A stretch of DNA of 64,000 bases from Chrysemys picta bellii (GCF_011386835.1 NC_088805.1:20270836-20334835); one strand, 5' to 3'. Positions 24,160 to 35,749 are shown, counted from the stretch's first letter. Notes: generated by a model from the letters alone, not told the origin. A program made the numbers and translations.

Positions 24160-24280
24160 GGAGTGCTGGGGGTGCTGCCGCACCCTCTGTCTTGAAGTGG
24201 TTTCCATCATATACAGGGTTTAAAGTTTGGTTCAGAGGCTCTCAGCACCCTCACTATAAAAATTGTTCCACCACCCCATA
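24160..24280 (+). repeat. Dispersed repeat ('gtgctgggggtgctgccgc' type)
   Basis: The block runs from gtgctgggggtgctgccgc through 'ggtttccatcatatacaggg' to 'cactataaaaattgttcc'. I recognise it as a common turtle interspersed repeat but cannot assign a class. No TSD was found. A palindromic 'aagcatgt...catgtgcttaa' repeat follows at about 24290-24385. Confidence 0.4.
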
Positions 24281-24805
24281 GCCCTTAAGCAGCGCATGCT
24301 TCAATTTAAGCATGTAAACAGTCACAGTGGGGCTTCTAATGAAAGTTATGCATGTGCTTAAATGCTTTGTTGGATCTGGGCCAGGGTGTGCCACAGCTTG
24401 CAAGATTGTGCCCCAAGTGATGAGCAAATCCAGCAGCAGTTCAGTCCTGATGGGCATTCAGGCAAGACTCTCCTGTACTTTCACAGTTAATGATGCCCTC
24501 TTTGTATCCACGCACACCATCTATTAGCATAGAAACTTAGTGAGGTTTGTGCAGCTAAGCCGTTGGTTTCCTGGGGTGTGAGTTTCATTTGGGATATCCT
24601 CCACTTACTTTCCTGCAGATGACAACTAATCAGATATACCTGTAGACTGGAAAATGTTATTGCAAAGAGAATTAAGGAAAAAGTTTAATGGGAGTGGCGG
24701 GGGAGAGCATGCTTCACACTAGGGAAAAATCAAATATACCCTTTTACTCCCTTAAAGAGGAACCAGAATTCTTTCATTTCGAAAATGATAATCCCAAATT
24801 ATGAA

Positions 24806-25257
24806 AAGCACACGGGCCAAATGGTTCTCAGTTATACCCATGTAAATTTAGAGTAGCGGTTCTCAAACTTCATTGCATCATGACCCCCTTCTGACAACAA
24901 AAATTACTACATGACCCCAGGAGGGGGGAGTGAAGACCAAGCCTGACCGAGCCCGACCAAGACCCCCACTGGGGAGTGAGGGGGGCGCAAAGCTGACACC
25001 CAAGGGCTTCTTCCCTGGGTGGGGGGGGGGCATGTAACTTTAGCCCTGGGTGGTGGGGCTTGGGCTTGGGTTTCAGCCCTGGGCGTTGAGGTTTGGGCTT
25101 CAGACTTGCTGTGGCCCAGCGCCAACACTAGCATTAAAATGGGCTTGTGACCCACTTTGGGGTCCCGACCCACAGTTTGAGAACCCCTGATCTACAGCAA
25201 CTCCGCTGGACTCAATGGAGCCACACAAGTGTGACTGAGAGGAGCACTGGGCCCTAT
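24806..25257. repeat. Palindromic repeat split by a hAT element
   Basis: The halves 24806-24853 (cgggccaaatggttctcag...) and 25190-25257 (ctccgctggactcaatggag ... gcactgggccc) join into one copy of the palindromic dispersed repeat once the inserted element is removed. Confidence 0.5.
24854..25189. mobile_element. hAT-type non-autonomous element (336 bp)
   Basis: The left end (tagcggttctcaaact) and right end (agtttgagaacccctg) are near-perfect inverted repeats of the Charlie-like hAT type. Candidate 8-bp duplications atttagag and atctacag (6 of 8 identical) flank it. The interior is GC-rich and non-coding on either strand. Confidence 0.75.
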
Positions 25258-25389
25258 CCATGCAGATTATAACCTTACAAGTCTATTTTACAAGTGATGG
25301 AAACACTGCAGAAGCTTGGAGGTCTATTTCGCCTGCCCGAGTGGATAATAACAATACTTTTACAGCAGTTTTCATCTGCAGTTGTCAGA

Positions 25390-25560
25390 GAGCTACAGAA
25401 GTAAGCATTATCTCTACCATTTTGTGGGAGAAGCGGAAACACACAGAGGTCAACCAAATGTTACCGTCTCTGGGTCACATGGGAATGAGCAGAGTTGGGA
25501 ATACAACCCTGGTCTCTACACTCCCTGCTCTCACTTCTAAAGCACGGTGCCTCCCTGTGC
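25390..25560 (-). repeat. MIR-like SINE
   Basis: The blocks 'agcattatctctaccatttt', 'gtgggagaagcggaaacaca' and 'ggtcacatgggaatgagcag' are the reverse complement of the MIR 3' half and core. Confidence 0.5.
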
Positions 25561-26178
25561 TTCTATAGGTGTTAGTGATGTCAGCTACCGCCCGAGAAAG
25601 ACAGGGCCACATCCTGTGGTTGTCAGGGCAGTTTTGCACAGCCACCTGAGTAAAGCTGCCCTAGATTTGGGACAGCAGGCCTATGGAGGAGGATCTTCCT
25701 TATGCGAGGGGAAAGGGTGGAGTAGAAGCGCCACTCTTCCCTGCCCGTCCCACCTCATGACTGTCACAGAGGCATGAGTGGGGAAAGAGGTTATGGCCAA
25801 GGCATCCTTCGATGTCCTGTAGTGATGCTTACCGGCTGGAACGGCCTTGGGCCATTGGCAGCTGGGGCAACTTAGATCAGCATTTTGGCTTGTCAGATTG
25901 TGCAGGGGGACTGGATTGGTGCAGATAGATCCAGGATTGGTAGTTGGTTTAGGAGACCGTTTTTTTTCTATCCCATCTTCCTAAGCTGTGCCCAGAATGT
26001 TCCTCAGCTGCAGCTCATGATCCAGCCCACAGACTCCCTAGGAAAATGGAATTCGTTTTCAACTATTGTTCAGCTCTTTGGGATGAAAGTTGCTGGATGG
26101 AATGTATGGCACGATCATTCTTCCAGGTCTGCACTGAGAGCCCAGAGTAAAACATTTCAGAATGCCTGAGCGACGCTC

Positions 26179-26441
26179 CGTGGTATAGCCAGGTGGAGGG
26201 AAGAGGGGGAGCATTTTGCCGATGAAGCTTCAGTGCTGCCGAAGACACCCGAAGCGAGTGAAGGTCCCGCCGCCGAAGTGCTGCCGAAGACCCGGAGCGC
26301 CGCCCCGTCAGTAAAAGCGCCGCAGCGGGAGACGTCTTTTTTTCTTTTCTTTCACTCCTGGGTGAGTAAAATTAAAAAGGCACCATTTGTGCTCAGTGGG
26401 GGAGCGGCCGCTCCCCCGCTTCTCCCCTAGCTACGCTATGG
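26179..26441. mobile_element. GC-rich MITE with 9-bp TSD (263 bp)
   Basis: An exact 9-bp repeat gcgacgctc flanks the unit at 26170-26178 and 26442-26450. The ends are imperfect inverted repeats: cgtggtatagccagg at the left and cctagctacgctatgg at the right. The inner ggagggaagagggggagc has a mirrored partner gctcccccgcttctcccc. A 9-bp duplication would fit Mutator-like transposition; an 8-bp duplication within it would fit hAT. The interior contains a repeated 'gtgctgccgaagac' (about 26232 and 26278). Confidence 0.65.
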
Positions 26442-26692
26442 GCGACGCTCTGTAAAGACACACAGTCCTTGGGAAAGGGGGCCCCATAGAGGGCACTCTG
26501 CAGTGTCATGGAGCTGCTGATTCATTTGAAGATTTAAGTGCCACACATTTCAGGACAAGCACCTTGCTGTTCACTGTTTCAGCTGTTGATTAACTTAGTT
26601 ATAAAAGGTCACTTATTTTGCAGCAATAACCGTTTATCTTTATGCTCAGTCTCCTAGCACAGAGTAAATCCCAAACTGGCGATTTGAGAGGA

Positions 26693-26775
26693 TGGCCCAG
26701 ATCCTGAGCTGGTATAAAAAGCCAGGTAGTTCCATAGCCTCCAGTGGAGTTACATTGATTTACACCAGGTGAGGT
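26693..26775. repeat. Palindromic dispersed repeat
   Basis: The arms 'cccagatcctgagctggta' and 'gatttacaccaggtgagg' flank a centre 'ccatagcctccagtggag'. It belongs to the same family as the copy at 33089. Confidence 0.5.
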
Positions 26776-26805
26776 TTAATACTTGTATGGTGGTAGCACA
26801 TAGTG

Positions 26806-27127
26806 CAGGGGTTCTCAACCTTTTTCTTTCTGAGGGCCCCCCCCACAACATGCTATAAAAACTGCACAGCCCAGCTGTGCAACAACAACTGTTTTTCTGC
26901 ATCTAAAAGCCAGGGCCGGTGTTAGGGGATAGCAAGCAGAGCAATTCCCTAGGGCCCCATGCCACAGGAGCCCCTGTGAAGCTAAGCTGCTCAGGCTTTG
27001 GCTTCATCCCCATGCGGTGGGACTTCAGCTTTCTGACCTGGGCCCCAGTGAGTCTAATGCTGGCCCTGCTTGGCGGCCCCCCTGAAACCTGCTCGCGGCC
27101 CCCCGGGGCCCTGGTTGAGAACCGCTG
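26806..27127. mobile_element. hAT-type non-autonomous element (322 bp)
   Basis: Ends caggggttctcaacc and ggttgagaaccgctg are inverted repeats with one mismatch. Candidate 8-bp duplications acatagtg (26798-26805) and acgtagag (27128-27135) agree at 6 of 8. A 69-codon plus frame inside has no motif. It lies close to the palindromic repeat at 26693. Confidence 0.75.
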
Positions 27128-27335
27128 ACGTAGAGTTCTGACATTGCTATCAAAGCCCCATTGTACTAGACACTGTGTGCTCATAGCAAGAAAACCGTCC
27201 CTGCCCCAAGGAGTTTCAGGCCCCGATCCTTCAAATGTCTCTGCCTTAACTAGTGAGGTCAATGGGGCTAAGCATGTGTTTCAAAGCACCCGCAGAAGTG
27301 TTTGTAGAGTTGGGGCTTACACAAGGGTCTGGATC
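27128..27335 (+). repeat. Old dispersed repeats
   Basis: The segment 'ccccattgtactagacactg' then 'cgtccctgccccaaggagtt' belongs to an ancient family also seen at 38862, 42178, 50553 and 54384, all in the same orientation. A palindromic 'ccccgatccttcaaatg ... aagcatgtg' repeat follows from about 27220. Confidence 0.45.
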
Positions 27336-28040
27336 AATATTTGTTCTAAAGAAATGGAGTGTCTTCCCGCTCCTTGGGAGACATTCCAATTAATGGAATT
27401 GCTCAGCTGGAGCTCATCTGCTTTTCATGCATGAAGCCCTCAGGCCTGCCATTTCATATCTCAGATAGGACCTTAAAGAACAGTGTAGTGAGATAGAGCT
27501 GTAGGGGAAATTATATATAGCACCGAAATTATACAACTCTTATCATAGCTTCTTTAAAAATTATTTGAATTTAATGGATCAAATAGATATACGAGGGTGC
27601 TGCTGGTGTAGACCCCGACTGGAGCTATTGGCATTTGTAACGTCCGCAGTACCAGCATCAGATACCTCTTAAATTGATTGACTGGCCAGGAAAATGTTTG
27701 TAATGGGGACGTTGCATGTTATTTTTATGGGATTATTTAAACTAGCAGTGGCAGTGCTAGCTAACTAACATTCCAGTAATGAAATATTCCACCTATTGTT
27801 CATCCCATAGATCCAGAAAGAAATGCATTTTGATTAGGCTTACAACACAGCATATGAACTTTTACAGTGATTAGAAATGAAATCACCTCCGGAGATGTAG
27901 CTCAGTACCATGGTTTGTTTTATGCTCCAGCTGTTTGAATCTCCTGTCTCTAATATATTGGTTGTTTTCCCCCCGTTGTAGTAGTCACCCGTATTTATTT
28001 TTTAACACATATATCGGCAATTTCAGCATAATGTGTTCAT
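27336..28040. other. Non-coding DNA, nothing recognised
   Basis: No gene, RNA gene or assigned repeat was identified. Confidence 0.4.
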
Positions 28041-28049
28041 GCTAAGGAG

Positions 28050-28520
28050 GTTTGAACAACAGAAAGAATTGGAGGGGTAGCCATGTTAGTCTGAATCTGT
28101 AAAAAGCAACAGAGGGTCCTGTGGCACCTTTGAAAGAATTGGGTTTGTTTAGTTTGGAAAAGAGAAGACGGAGAGGGGACATGATAGCACTTTTCAGGTA
28201 TCTAAAAGGGTGTCATAAGGAGGTGGGAGAAAACTTGTTCATCTTAGACTCTAAGGATAGAACAAGAAGCAGTGGGCTTAAACTGCAGCAAGAGAGGTCT
28301 AGGTTGGACATTAGGAAAAAGTTCCTAACTGTCAGGGTGGTTAAACACGGGAATAAATTGCCTAGGGAGGTTGTGGAATCTCCATCTCTGGAGATATTTA
28401 AGAGTAGGTTAGATAAATGTCTATCAGGGATGGTCTAGACAGTATTTGGTCCTACCATGAGGGCAGGGGACTGGACTCGATGACCTCTCGAGGTCCCTTC
28501 CAGTCCTAGAGTCTATGAAT
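28050..28520 (+). mobile_element. CR1 LINE 3' end, split by a short insert
   Basis: From gaattgggtttgtttag onward the sequence follows a CR1 3' region: 'gaggggacatgatagcac', 'ggttggacattaggaaaaag', 'gggaggttgtggaatctcc', 'ggactggactcgatgacc' and 'aggtcccttccag', ending in TCTATGAATATGAA. CR1 ends in such octamer-like units rather than poly(A). The segment holds the last part of the ORF and the 3' end, with no intact protein. A 59-bp insert at 28073-28131 interrupts the left part. Confidence 0.8.
28073..28131 (-). mobile_element. 59-bp Penelope-like tail insert with 11-bp TSD
   Basis: The insert reads aggggtagccatgttagtct ... gtggcacctt, the minus-strand tail of the family seen at 5242 ('gtggcacctt', 'gttagtct'). 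A perfect 11-bp duplication gaaagaattgg flanks it at 28062-28072 and 28132-28142. It is an extremely short product of target-primed insertion. Confidence 0.75.
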
Positions 28521-28793
28521 ATGAAAAACACAGTATTTGACTGGGGAAGATATTTATACTATGAAGTCTGAATATTCAGAGGCGCATCCGTTGCTGGAGT
28601 AAATCAGTTATAGCTCCATTTACTTTCACCAGTCTGTACCAGCTGAGGATCTTGGTATTCTGACCTGTTGGAATTTGGAACAATTTATAATGCTGCCTTT
28701 GCACTTAAATGTCCCTTTCATCAGTGGATCCCAAAGCACTGTGCAGACACTAATGAATCAAGTCCCATGTGTGACTGGTAAGTAGTATTTAGC

Positions 28794-29039
28794 TAGGGCT
28801 GGTCAAGCATTGGGTTTTTGACTAAACCAAAAATGTCTGCAGAAATTGACTGCTTGTTCTCTGGTGTGTTTTTCTTTTTCACTGGAGAAAAAAAACCCAA
28901 ACATTTTCAGCTGAAAAGCAAACATTTTAGTTTGGGGCCAAAGCTTTTTTGTTTTTTTGCTGATGCCTTGAATTTTTGCCTGGAAAACTTCGACAATTTC
29001 CATGCGAGAGAAACAAACCCATTTTCCAACCAGTTCTAA
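28794..29039. mobile_element. Decayed element with 'ctggttggaaaatggg' ends
   Basis: The left end agggctggtcaagcattggg and the right end cccattttccaaccagttct are imperfect inverted repeats. The interior has A- and T-rich runs. It belongs to the same family as 8426-8768. Confidence 0.45.
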
Positions 29040-29044
29040 TTCTG

Positions 29045-29150
29045 ACTTTTGTGCACATGAGGAAACTGAGGCATGGGGCAGTTAGGTGCCTTGCTTAAAG
29101 TAGTGCAGAATTCAGAATAAAACCCAGACCTCTGAGCTCTACTCGTCTGC
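29045..29150 (-). repeat. MIR-like SINE fragment
   Basis: The blocks 'catgaggaaactgaggcatg', 'cagttaggtgccttgcttaa' and 'aacccagacctctgagctct' are the reverse complement of MIR. Confidence 0.65.
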
Positions 29151-29159
29151 TTGAAACAT

Positions 29160-30320
29160 GAGTCCATCCTTCCTCTTTGGATACAGTAGAGGAAAAAAGG
29201 AGTTGCATAGATTACACGATGCATTGTCTGATTCCAGCTCTTGTGAGACTTTGAAACCCCGCTCTGCCCCTGTATCCTGTGTGCTGCACAGGCATGCTTC
29301 CAGGAATGGGGAAGACAAATGTTTCCTGATAACGACTTGGAAGCATTTGCCTCACTAATAGGATAGATGCTCTACTTAGGAACTCATTTATTCAGCTCTT
29401 GTGTTTCTAGTTCATACAGCAATGTAATGAATGATTGGCCATGTGCGCAGGAAAAAATAATGCAAGACAGTTTAAGGACTTGGTTCTCCCCTGACTTGCA
29501 CGTCGGGCAGTTATTTACACCTGTGCAAAGTAGATGTAAAACAACATGGGAGGGATTCTGCCCTTAGCCCCTGTTCCCTACATGCTGCTTCTCAAGGGGC
29601 TGGGGAGAATGCCGGCCCCCGGGGCAGCCTGAATGTCAGGCTGCTGTACATGGCCCCATGCAAACCACAGCGTAAGACGTGTTGCAGGGGTCAGCAGCTC
29701 GTAGTTCATGCCACTGCGCTTGGCCTGCCTTACTCTAGGAGCCATTGGCACTGGGGAAGCTGTTGTAACTTAAAACAGCCCCTGTCCCAGCTGCCTAAGT
29801 TGCTTTGTAGCGACTTCAGCTCGTGCAGCAGCTGAAGTGGGAGGGGGCAAAGAGGGCTTACCGCTCCCTTTGCTCCCCTGCCCGGGGGTACCCTTCTGTG
29901 CTGCACCTCCTGGAAGTGCAGCACGTTGCCTGAGCCTGCCATTCTGCATTTCGCATCCAGTTTGCCCTCTTTGGGCACAGGCCGGTGTATATGACAGTGC
30001 AAGGCAGGTGAGAATAGGGCCATCAGATCCACCGGTGTCAATGGATAAAGTCGGTGGAGCTGATTTGCGTCAGCCGCAGACCCTTAGCAGGAGAAAGTCA
30101 GAGTTTGAGTGAATGTTATTTTTCTGGTGTGACCTTGTTTTAAGGGAACAGTGTAACTTCGTCGCTCGCTTGAGTGCCCTGAATTGCTCCGCAAGAGATG
30201 GGGATGGCATAGAGGTGAGGGCAGGGATAGCGATGGAGGGAGGGTGTATTTGTAAAAATGGCATTTCATTTGATAGCTGCTGTATCAATGTAGAATGACA
30301 CAGAGGAATGGGGGGGGCGG
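29160..30320. other. Non-coding DNA, nothing firmly recognised
   Basis: A 'gttatttacacctgtgcaaa' repeat related to those at 34860 and 36510 lies at about 29508-29560. No gene is supported; open frames up to 103 codons carry no motif. Confidence 0.4.
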
Positions 30321-30324
30321 AGTA

Positions 30325-30450
30325 TAATCCTCATTTTATAGATTGGAAATTGAGGCACGGAGACTAAGTGACTTGCCCAAGGTCACACACGGGTTCATGG
30401 CAATTGGACTCAGTTCTCTTGAGTCCCAACTCCAGTGCGTTAACCACAAA
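30325..30450 (-). repeat. MIR-like SINE
   Basis: The stretch 'cctcattttatagattgg', 'attgaggcacggagactaag', 'gacttgcccaaggtcacaca' and 'ccagtgcgttaaccac' is the reverse complement of MIR in full order. Confidence 0.75.
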
Positions 30451-31400
30451 TCTCCCCTTCTACCAATAACAGTCATGAGTCGGAGTGGGACCCAGCCTAT
30501 TGCAGGGCGGCACTTGTAAGCCCTGTTCCGATGAGTATCTGCACAGGTGCTCCCCACTTTGCACTGGATCGTGTGGGAGAGGAGCTGGATGGGTAGAAGG
30601 GCCAAATAGGGTTCAGGCCATGAGTGGAGCCGAGCCAACCTAAGTGGGGAAGTAACCATCAACTGGCTAAAGGGCGGCAGTAAGGAGCAATGGAGTCACA
30701 GTTCCTTTCCCAGTCAGCTCAGCCATGTGCTAACTCTTACGCAGGGCACTGAGCAAAAGCTCATTCCAGGCCAGTATTAACCCCGAGTCGAGCGTCCCTT
30801 TCCATTAAACCTGATGTTTGTCAGAAACTCCAAACAAGGCAGGAAATATGCTGGGAGCCCAGAATAAAAGCCCATCTCTAAAATGATATCAGTAGCATCT
30901 GATTTATGAAAAATGTATAAATGTGATTTGGGAACAGCTTGTGCTTTCACACTAAATAAAATGAGAAGACAGAGGAGGGAACTCAAATGTGTACGAGCAT
31001 ACTCATGTATACAAATGACTGTCATAAATCTTTTTGCATGATTGCTTTGCTTTGTGGCATGTCTTAAGGGAATTCCACAGGGGAAAAAAAACTAACCCTA
31101 CAATTCAGGAGAACGGCAAAAAAGGAAAAGAAAATGGATTTGCAGATGTAATTATGCAATTCATGTAGAACGTTCTTGGTCTGCTAATCAGAATGGGGAA
31201 AAAAATCACCAAAATCTAGACAGTGCTGTGGATTTAAGTGAATTCAATTAACAGACCAAACTGGATGAAACTGACTCAGTTCTGGCAAATGCATGCCTCG
31301 CTCTACAGAAGAAGGGGAATTAAAAGGTATGCACAATCAAATCATGTTGCATCTGGCACAAGTTAAGAAAGAAAATACCTACATTTTGTTGGTCCCTTTA
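30451..31400. other. Non-coding DNA, nothing recognised
   Basis: No gene or confident repeat assignment. Confidence 0.4.
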
Positions 31401-31610
31401 GTAGAGCTGGGCAAAAAAATTTTGATCAAAACTTTTTAAGGAAAAAAATGCAGATTTGGGTCAACTGAAACGTTTTGGGAAATTTGTGTAGATTTTGGCA
31501 AATTGTTTTGGTAAAAAAAAATCTAAAATCAATGTTTATTTTGAATTTTTTGATATTAAACACTTTGACTTTTGAATTTGGAACTACTTTTAATTTCAAA
31601 ACTACTTTTA

Positions 31611-31612
<2 letters not shown>

Positions 31613-31648
<36 letters not shown>

Positions 31649-31661
31649 GGATGGGGGGGGG
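31613..31661. repeat. (TG)n microsatellite followed by a G run
   Basis: About 16 TG units (31613-31645) are followed by a short spacer and a G10 run. The AT-rich segment before it (31398-31610) resembles the 'tagagctggnnnaaaattt' family. Confidence 0.9.
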
Positions 31662-31849
31662 GAACTCAATGAAAATGAAGCATTCAGGTTTCAGATAATT
31701 AATTCCACCTTAAAACAAATTATTTTTAGTCTTTTCATTCACTGAAATTTCAAAAAATGTCCTTTCCAGGTCGACCTGAAATGGATTTTTAATTTTTTTT
31801 TCTGAATTGCGAGTGAACCATTGTTTGCACAGACTTACCCTCTAGTGAT

Positions 31850-31936
31850 CAGGCTAAATCCTCAGCGGGTGTAAATCGACATTGACCTCAATGGCACCAT
31901 GCTGATTTACATCACCTGAAGATTTGGCCCATAATA
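31850..31936. repeat. Palindromic dispersed repeat
   Basis: The arms 'ctcagcgggtgtaaatcga' and 'gctgatttacatcacctgaa' flank a centre 'ttgacctcaatgg'. It is a diverged member of the family at 33089. Confidence 0.5.
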
Positions 31937-31939
31937 GTT

Positions 31940-33085
31940 TGCTTTTGTATCCTGCCTTTCATCTGACTATCTCAAAGTGTTTCAAACTCCTCCCAGTTTA
32001 TTCTTTGTCCCTGGGGATGGGTTGGTTGGACAAGTCTTTGTCCTTGTTTGCTCTGTACATGAAAAGTATGTGAGTACATAGATCCAGTGGGAAAGAGATT
32101 GCAAAGAAATAGAATATGTTGAAACACTATGGAAAATAGCCAGACTGTAGCCTTTAGACCCTGGCATTGTGGTCAGCACATTGTTGCTCACTGCCCCAGG
32201 GAAAACTCAGAGAGGCTATTTGCCATCACCAAGCTGCCCAGCCCCGTCTGCGCCATCTTTCTTTATGCTTAGCCTGCTCTGCCTCTCTTGAGCAGACACA
32301 GTCTAAAGGGCTGCGACCAGAAATCCTGGGTTCCTTTACACCTCTACTACTGACCAGCTCTAAAGATACTTTGTGCTGTACAGAGATTGGGCCTGATTCT
32401 GCAACTTCACTCGTGAGGAGTCTCATTGAAGTGAGCAGTAATAGCAGAAATGAGGGGTGTTTGTGTGATTAGTAGGTTTGCGGAATTGGCCCTATTATTT
32501 AGGCATAGCAACATGCCTAGGAAACGGGTAAATAATATTTATTAGCGCTGGGTGAATATTGTATTAAAATATTTGCAAATGTGTGCTCGAGTAATAAGCG
32601 AGCATTCACTTTGATGGTATTTAGGGGCCTTTTCTGCAAGCCTTGGTACATGCACTTTTGGTTGATTTGCTAGAACGTGCCTATAAGATGAAAGGCTCAC
32701 AGCTGGTCTTGCAGTTGTGGTCCCATGAAATTGACTTAAATATCACCAGTGACTTAATCAAGCCGTTCTCTTCCCCTTTATAAAATGTCACTCATCCGTT
32801 CCGCCCTTCGTATTGTGCATGGCTGGCCAGCTGGCCATCCATCTGCAGGCTTCTGCTCTTGTACGCTCAGGTCTCCCTGTGAGATCAGCTTCCGCTGGCG
32901 CTTTAAGAGCAGCTCAAACATCTGCGAACGTGTATCTCTTTAGATGGCCTTTCCATCAGCTCTCCTGCCCAGAGCATGAAACAGCACCGAAAGGCCTCTG
33001 CCGTCTCCTTTGTTTTCTGCTGTCAGGCTGTAAGTGTCAGATGGAGGCAAAGCAGAGAAGACAGTAGAGCTGATATTGGGTGAGG
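31940..33085. other. Non-coding DNA, nothing recognised
   Basis: The segment 32390-32450 (gggcctgattctgcaacttc) is a palindromic-repeat fragment. No gene is supported; frames up to 101 codons show no domain. Confidence 0.4.
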
Positions 33086-33088
33086 GGA

Positions 33089-33174
33089 GTCAGATCCTCA
33101 GCTGGTGTAATTGATGTCATTATTTTGAAGTCACTGGAACTATGCCGATTTACACCAGCTGAGGACCTGGCCCT
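33089..33174. repeat. Palindromic dispersed repeat, best preserved copy
   Basis: The arms 33091-33110 (cagatcctcagctggtgtaa) and 33150-33169 (ttacaccagctgaggacctg) are reverse complements at 19 of 20 positions, about 40 bp apart. The family recurs over the whole window, and a transcript of it could form a hairpin. Its class (ancient MITE or other) is not settled by the sequence. Confidence 0.7.
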
Positions 33175-35660
33175 AGAGGTTAAAAAAAGGGGGGGGGAGA
33201 GGGAGGAATTGGTGGAATTTCTTTTGTAGAAATGTTCCCCGCCCCCATTTCTTCATCAAAATCCAAAGAAATATTTTGGTCCTCTCTGCTGGCGGCAGTT
33301 TCCGAAGGAGGAACCGGATTTTCATGACACCAGATGCCCCCACAATGGCCTGCTGGTTCCAAGCTCAGTTCCCCCACCCCCCGCAAGGATGACTTGCCAA
33401 CCTCCACCCTCATTATTACATAGTTCAATCAGTGTAACTTGCAAAATGCATAAACACTTGACAGTTTGGATAGATAGTGTTCATGGGAAGAAATATTTTT
33501 TAATGTGTGCTGTAAAACTTGAAAGAGTGAATATGTTTGTTGTTACTTACAGCCAAAGAAGCCCTTGTGTAAGAGAACTAAAGAGTAACATCCAAGTGTA
33601 GTGTGGATAAATGGGGGCTCCCTTTGGACTCACCTTGCAGAGTGGCTGTCCAGGGACCTTAAGGGTCTGGGTACTAGTCCTAACAGCAGCAACGGGGAGG
33701 TTGCACCACCACTGAAGTGAATGCAGTCTCTGTAGAAAGGGCTTGGTTAAGTTCATGCTCGTGTCAGGCTACCTGTGGGCTGCACTTATAGCCGGCATGA
33801 ATATTGTGGCCAAGTGGAATGTTTTGTGCTAAATGGGAAGCATGTACCATTGCTTCAGACAACAGAGCTGCAGGAGGAGGATGGGTCGTTTCTTTCTATA
33901 AAAGGCATTTTGCAGCCACTGTGAAATAATTCTTAAGGGACTGCGGGAAAGGGGAAAAGGTGCAGCAGAGCTACTCATTGAACGGTGGCAGTGCTGACAA
34001 AAATTGCTTGCTCTAAATTTGGTAGACACGTATTTTAAGTTGTTGTCCATCCCTCATGCTGGTTGGGCTGTTGGGCTAATTATTGTTGACGTGTTTAATT
34101 CCTGTGCTCGGCAGCCTGAAGAACTGAGCATAGAAACTGTGCCATAAATGGGCAAACTGTTCTTGCTGCTGTCGTCCTCTGATTTCTGTTTTGTATGTGA
34201 GATTAGTAGCTGGGTGCAGCAGGACACAGTAGGGTATCTTCTGATACTGCACCTCCGTCGAATCTGCCCTTGGCTTAGGCCTCCTGTCACTGCTGTTGGG
34301 CGCTAGCTCTTCTGGAATTTGACTGGCCACGGGTTAATATGGTAGAGTAGCATTGTACTCCTGTGATTGTTTTGTTGTTCTTAATTCAGCATGAACAGTG
34401 TGTGCTGAGTGTTGTACAGAACAAACAGGAGTCATGAGCCCCACTTATACGGATGATCCCTTATAATCTAAAGGCCTGTTCCTGACCCCATCATACCGCC
34501 AGATGTAGTGCTTGCTCCCATTGGTGCTGCCTTTGGTTTCAGGTACTACTCTGAGTAGTAAGCGATTGCAGGATCAGGCTTTAAGCAGGTGCAGGCACGT
34601 TGGCCAACTCTATGGCTGGCCCAAACCCAGAGGGGAAATGCCATGAAAATTTGTCGTTTTCCTGGTGGTTTTCCAAATTCCAAAAAAATGAAATTTTGAA
34701 AAATTTCATCCAGTCTTACTGTGATCCAGATTTCGCCTGGCAGCTCATTTTCTACCCTCGGTAATGATTTTCACTGTAAGCCTGAGCTAGCATAGGCCTG
34801 GAAGCATATCAGAATTAGAGCCACTTGGTTGGGTTCTCTTCTGCTTTGCCCTTTGTCTCTTACACCTGTACAAAGTGGGTGCAAAGTGCAACCCAGTCAG
34901 CATAGAAGCACTTGGCCCAGCTGTGAATGAACTTTGCAAGGTGCAAGGCAGTCGAGAACATGTCCCTGTTTTTCTGTGGGGCGCATGCATGGACGTGTGG
35001 CTCACAAAATAGAAGCTTAATATGAATCATGTATTTGTCATTTTCCATTGGGAGATTGATGCTTTCTTTATAGCTCCCTGCCTACAGGAGAACTGTGTTT
35101 GCAGAACATTTCATGGAACGAAAGTCTGCTGAACAAAAGGCGAAAGTAAGAGAGATAATTTTGCAGCTGATGAGCAAGGGATTCAGCAGTCTGAATTTTT
35201 CTTTTAATAAATAACAATCACAATCCCCTAATCAAAGAGCACGTCTGTTGAATAAACCTGCAGCCCCCCGAGGATGCTTTTTATAGTCAACAACAAGAAA
35301 CAAGCTCTACATTGTTTGATATTTATAAGGTACTCCAATCATAGCTTCACTTCCGGGAGGGGGCAAAGACATTTATCAAGTGATTGATGCTTTTGTGCTG
35401 TTATTATGATAAATGTTTCCATCAATTACACCGGTGTGTTCAGACTGCAAGAAGCGGGAATAGCAGAACATTGCTGCCTGATCGGAATGACAATGAAACA
35501 ATGTGTATTTCTCCCTTTATCCATTGTATTGGTAAACAGTGCTCCCTAATTACATTAATTTGTTTGGATAAGGCAATAGCTTAGGAAATTTTGGTTTGTT
35601 AGCACAATGGCTGTAACGCACACTCATACTTTGGTAAACATGGCATAATTTGTCCATGGG
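33175..35660. other. Non-coding DNA with scattered repeat fragments
   Basis: The segments 34612-34718 ('tttccaaattccaaaaaaat' type) and about 34860-34945 ('acacctgtacaaagtgggtg' type) are repeat fragments. No gene is supported. Confidence 0.4.
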
Positions 35661-35661
35661 T

Positions 35662-35746
35662 TGGGCCAGATACAGCTCTGGTGGAGGTAGGTGTGCAGTC
35701 CCATCGACTTCAGCGGAGTTACACCAGCTTACGCAGAGCTGAATTT
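35662..35746. repeat. Palindromic dispersed repeat, diverged
   Basis: The run from 'gggccagatacagctctgg' to 'gagttacaccagcttacg' contains the centre 'ccatcgacttcagcgg' of the family. Confidence 0.45.
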
Positions 35747-35749
35747 AGC

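Noticed and set aside
31475..31672. 65-codon frame with a Cys-Val repeat tail
   Set aside because: The repeat is the translation of the TG microsatellite.
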